Of a stretch of DNA of 9,362 nucleotides, positions 7,647 to 9,362 are shown one piece after another (the stretch's first letter is position 1; each line of letters begins with the position of its first letter). A program made the translations under genes and the position numbers. The stretch is from contig JAITJA010000189.1 in the NCBI GenBank assembly GCA_031279175.1, positions 1 through 9,362 of the forward strand, written 5' to 3'. The DNA is from Odoribacteraceae bacterium. GTDB taxonomy: Bacteria; Bacteroidota; Bacteroidia; Bacteroidales; Marinifilaceae. Below the pieces are notes generated by a model. It was given only the letters and a program-made list of their open reading frames with translations, searched no databases and had not been told where the DNA came from.

Positions 7647-8177
7647 TTAACTCCCCGGGGCGATCCTGCCGGGACGCGACGACCGCGGGGTATCCTCCCT
7701 CTCCACCCCGAGAGATTCCAGGATACCCTCCGCGGTCTCCTCCAGCATATCCATCACCAGCTCGAAGCCGGACGCGCCGCCAAAGTAAGGATCGGGAACG
7801 CCCGCGTGTCGACGGAAAGAACGGCAGAAATCCGTCGCGCGACGAACCTTCTCCCGTTCCCCGGGCCTGCTTGCCATCCGCTCCAAGTCGCGGACATTCT
7901 GCTCGTCCATGCCGACAATCAGGTCGAAGGCGGCGAAATCCGCGTCGGGATCAAACTGCCTGGCGCGACTATTCACCGCGTACCCGCGCGCCGCGCCGTG
8001 TCGTCGCGCCCGCTCGTCCGGCAGCTCGCCGACGTGCCACCCGCCCGTGCCTGCCGAGTCCGCGATGATCGTCCCCTCCAACCCGCGTTCCCGCGCGCGC
8101 TGCTTCATGATCGCCTCCGCCACGGGAGAACGACAGATATTCCCCAGGCAGACAAATAAAATCCTCGTCGTATCCAT
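7647..8177 (-). CDS. Low-molecular-weight protein tyrosine phosphatase
   Basis: This 176-aa cytoplasmic enzyme should hydrolyse phosphotyrosine on proteins. The catalytic P-loop is at the N-terminus, VCLGNICRSP (9-18), giving C10-x4-C15-R16-S17 with Cys10 as nucleophile and Arg16 as phosphate binder. The general-acid loop is VPDPYFGG (127-134) with Asp129. All catalytic residues are intact. Family members are usually about 150-160 aa; here a charged, proline-containing tail (about 161-176) follows the last helix. In Bacteroidales a member of this family (Ltp1 of Porphyromonas gingivalis) influences exopolysaccharide and community development, but orthology cannot be judged here. An arsenate reductase of the same fold is less likely given the DPY loop and overall fit. 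The gene lies 2 nt after ftsY on the same strand, so the two are probably co-transcribed, and it converges with the fusion gene across 39 nt. Confidence 0.93.
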   Translation of the reverse strand: MDTTRILFVCLGNICRSPVAEAIMKQRARERGLEGTIIADSAGTGGWHVGELPDERARRHGAARGYAVNSRARQFDPDADFAAFDLIVGMDEQNVRDLERMASRPGEREKVRRATDFCRSFRRHAGVPDPYFGGASGFELVMDMLEETAEGILESLGVEREDTPRSSRPGRIAPGS

Positions 8178-8179
8178 GA

Positions 8180-9145
8180 TTAATCCAGTAGAGACCCCAC
8201 GAACTCCTCCCTGTCGAACAGGCGCAAGTCATCCAACTGCTCCCCGACCCCGATATACTTCACGGGGATCTTGAACTGGTCGGAGATGCCGATCACCACG
8301 CCCCCCTTTGCCGTCCCGTCGAGCTTGGTAATTGCCAGGGCGGTAACCTCCGTCGCGAGGGCAAACTGCCGGGCCTGCTCGTACGCGTTCTGGCCGGTAG
8401 AGCCGTCCAGCACCAGCAGCACCTCGTGTGGCGCGCCGGGGATCACCTTTTGCATCACCCGTTTTATCTTCGTCAGCTCGTTCATCAGGTTCACCTTGTT
8501 ATGCAATCGCCCGGCGGTATCGATGATCGCGACACTTGCCTTGTCGGCACGGGCCTTGCACAGCGTGTCATAGGCCACCGAGGCGGGATCCGCGCCCATC
8601 GCTTGCTTCACCACCGGCACGCCCACGCGCCCCGCCCACGCGGCAAGTTGCTCGATGGCGGCCGCGCGAAAAGTATCCGCCGCGCCGAGCACGACCGACT
8701 CTCCCGCTTCCTTGAACTTGTACGCCAGCTTCCCGATCGTCGTCGTCTTCCCCACGCCGTTCACCCCGACGACCATGATCACGCGCGTGCCCTCCTCCCG
8801 GGTCGCGAACGCGCTGCTGTCGTCGCCCGTTTCGTCGCTCCCGGCGTCATTCTCCTTCAGCAGCGCGACGATCTCTTCTTTTAAAATCTTGTTCAGCTCG
8901 CTTGTACCAACGTACTTGTCTCGTTCCACGCGCTGTTCCACGCGTTGTATGATCCGCAACGTCGTCTCGACCCCCACGTCCGACGAGATCAAGACCTCCT
9001 CGAGGTTGTCCAGTACTTCATCGTCCACCCTGGACTTCCCGACGATCGCGCGGGTCAACTTCTGGAAGACGCTTTCCCGCGTCTTTTCCAGCCCCTTGTC
9101 GACGCGCGCGTCCTTCTTCCCGTTAAATAAACCAAATAATGCCAT
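8180..9145 (-). CDS. ftsY: Signal recognition particle receptor FtsY (SRP GTPase)
   Basis: FtsY docks ribosome-SRP complexes at the inner membrane and, with Ffh, hydrolyses GTP to hand nascent membrane proteins to the Sec translocon. The product is 321 aa from the ATG at 9145. An in-frame ATG at 9259 would add 38 residues, but homology starts with MALFGLFNGKK, a typical short basic N-terminus in Bacteroidota, and the extra stretch runs through the promoter. The N domain covers about 15-110 (LTRAIVGKSRVDDEVLDNLE at 30-49). The G domain has the P-loop GVNGVGKTTT (127-136), DTFRAAAIEQL (157-167), DTAGR (209-213), TKLDG (273-277), GGV (281-283) and the C-terminal VGEQLDDLRLF (300-310). All G motifs are intact. 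There is no long acidic A domain as in Escherichia coli, so membrane contact probably relies on the N-terminal segment. Confidence 0.97.
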   Translation of the reverse strand: MALFGLFNGKKDARVDKGLEKTRESVFQKLTRAIVGKSRVDDEVLDNLEEVLISSDVGVETTLRIIQRVEQRVERDKYVGTSELNKILKEEIVALLKENDAGSDETGDDSSAFATREEGTRVIMVVGVNGVGKTTTIGKLAYKFKEAGESVVLGAADTFRAAAIEQLAAWAGRVGVPVVKQAMGADPASVAYDTLCKARADKASVAIIDTAGRLHNKVNLMNELTKIKRVMQKVIPGAPHEVLLVLDGSTGQNAYEQARQFALATEVTALAITKLDGTAKGGVVIGISDQFKIPVKYIGVGEQLDDLRLFDREEFVGSLLD

Positions 9146-9164
9146 GCCTTTAATTTTAAGTGCA

Positions 9165-9195
9165 CGAAGGTAAGCGAAAAAACAAGACGCGGCAA
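9165..9195 (-). promoter_or_regulatory. Probable Bacteroidota-type promoter of ftsY and the phosphatase gene
   Basis: Read on the reverse strand, TTG (9195-9193) is followed by a 20-nt spacer and TACCTTCG (9172-9165), one mismatch from TAnnTTTG. The spacing is identical to that of the etf promoter at the other end of the window. The predicted start is near 9158, leaving a short AT-rich leader (TTAAAATTAAAGGC) before the ftsY ATG at 9145. This also argues against the longer ftsY start at 9259, which lies upstream of the promoter. Confidence 0.5.
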
Positions 9196-9248
9196 GGTCG
9201 CGGGGGAACAACGGCGCTCCCCTGGCTTCCCCCGCCACCACCGTCGCG

Positions 9249-9352
9249 CGCGGTGACAATGCACTGAAAAGTTCTCGCGGGCCCGTTGTCGCGGTGACAA
9301 TGGCCTGAAAAGTTTTCGCGGGTCCATTGTCGCGGTGACAATGGCCTGAAAA
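9249..9352. repeat. 41-bp tandem repeat, about 2.5 copies, with hairpin junctions
   Basis: Unit 1 (9249-9289) and unit 2 (9290-9330) are 41 bp each and match at 36 positions. A third copy is identical to unit 2 over its first 22 bases (9331-9352) and then breaks off. Each unit starts CGCGGTGACAATG, continues CTGAAAAGTT and TCGCGGG, and ends TTGT. The period is not a multiple of three, so this is not a repeated peptide. The unit junctions form hairpins: CCATTGTC (9324-9331) pairs perfectly with GACAATGG (9337-9344) around GCGGT. At the first junction CCGTTGTC (9283-9290) pairs with GACAATGG (9296-9303) with one G-T wobble. The array lies upstream of the ftsY promoter, its nearest edge 53 bp away. 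There are no spacers, so it is not CRISPR. Function is unknown. Confidence 0.8.
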
Positions 9353-9362
9353 AACAAGTTAT

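Noticed and set aside
7631..7662. GC-rich inverted repeats in the convergent gap as a bidirectional terminator
   Set aside because: Stems are only 5-6 bp in very GC-rich sequence, with no T-tract on either strand; not better than chance.
9146..9259. Upstream ATG at 9259 giving FtsY 38 extra residues
   Set aside because: The extra stretch resembles nothing in FtsY, passes through the predicted promoter, and homology starts at the ATG at 9145.
9249..9352. CRISPR array
   Set aside because: The repeats abut directly with no unique spacers, and no cas gene is nearby.

Overview
The window looks like the chromosome of a GC-rich member of the Bacteroidota, most likely an anaerobic Bacteroidales. 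Three signals support this. The two best promoters read as the phylum's house-keeping type (TTG, 20-nt spacer, TAnnTTTG-like box). Start codons sit behind A-rich leaders without Shine-Dalgarno sequences. FtsY is short and NG-only with the Bacteroidota-style N-terminus, and an etfB-etfA-acyl-CoA dehydrogenase trio is present, as is familiar from Bacteroidales such as Porphyromonas. The species cannot be told from the sequence alone.

Layout: 1-443 is a gene-free leader ending in a convincing promoter (355-385). 444-4065 is a tight forward operon of etfB, etfA and a 567-aa acyl-CoA dehydrogenase, closed by a perfect 12-bp hairpin (4104-4134). After a gene-free gap, 4380-7607 encodes one 1075-aa forward protein. 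It joins five redox modules: an N-terminal [2Fe-2S] domain, an HcnB/SoxA-like two-Rossmann flavoprotein, an eight-cysteine di-[4Fe-4S] ferredoxin region, a BFD-like [2Fe-2S] domain and a DAO-family amine/amino-acid dehydrogenase. Convergent to it are a low-molecular-weight protein tyrosine phosphatase (7647-8177) and ftsY (8180-9145), two reverse-strand genes 2 nt apart. Upstream of the ftsY promoter is a 41-bp tandem repeat whose unit junctions form hairpins (9249-9352).

How the genes work together: the Etf and the acyl-CoA dehydrogenase form a classic electron-transfer pair, with the dehydrogenase exchanging electrons between an acyl-CoA and the Etf flavins. The large fusion carries the parts that other organisms spread over two to four subunits (hydrogen cyanide synthase HcnABC, heterotetrameric sarcosine oxidase, D-hydroxyproline dehydrogenase, thermococcal L-proline dehydrogenase). 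It probably oxidises an amino acid or secondary amine at the C-terminal flavin and passes electrons through Fe-S clusters to the central flavoprotein. The gap and terminator suggest it is transcribed separately from the Etf operon, so any functional link is an inference from adjacency. FtsY and the phosphatase are unrelated to this redox theme.

The most noteworthy items are the five-module fusion enzyme, its eight-cysteine region with a non-standard first motif, and the hairpin-forming 41-bp repeats. No CRISPR array, tRNA, rRNA, insertion sequence or phage gene was seen.
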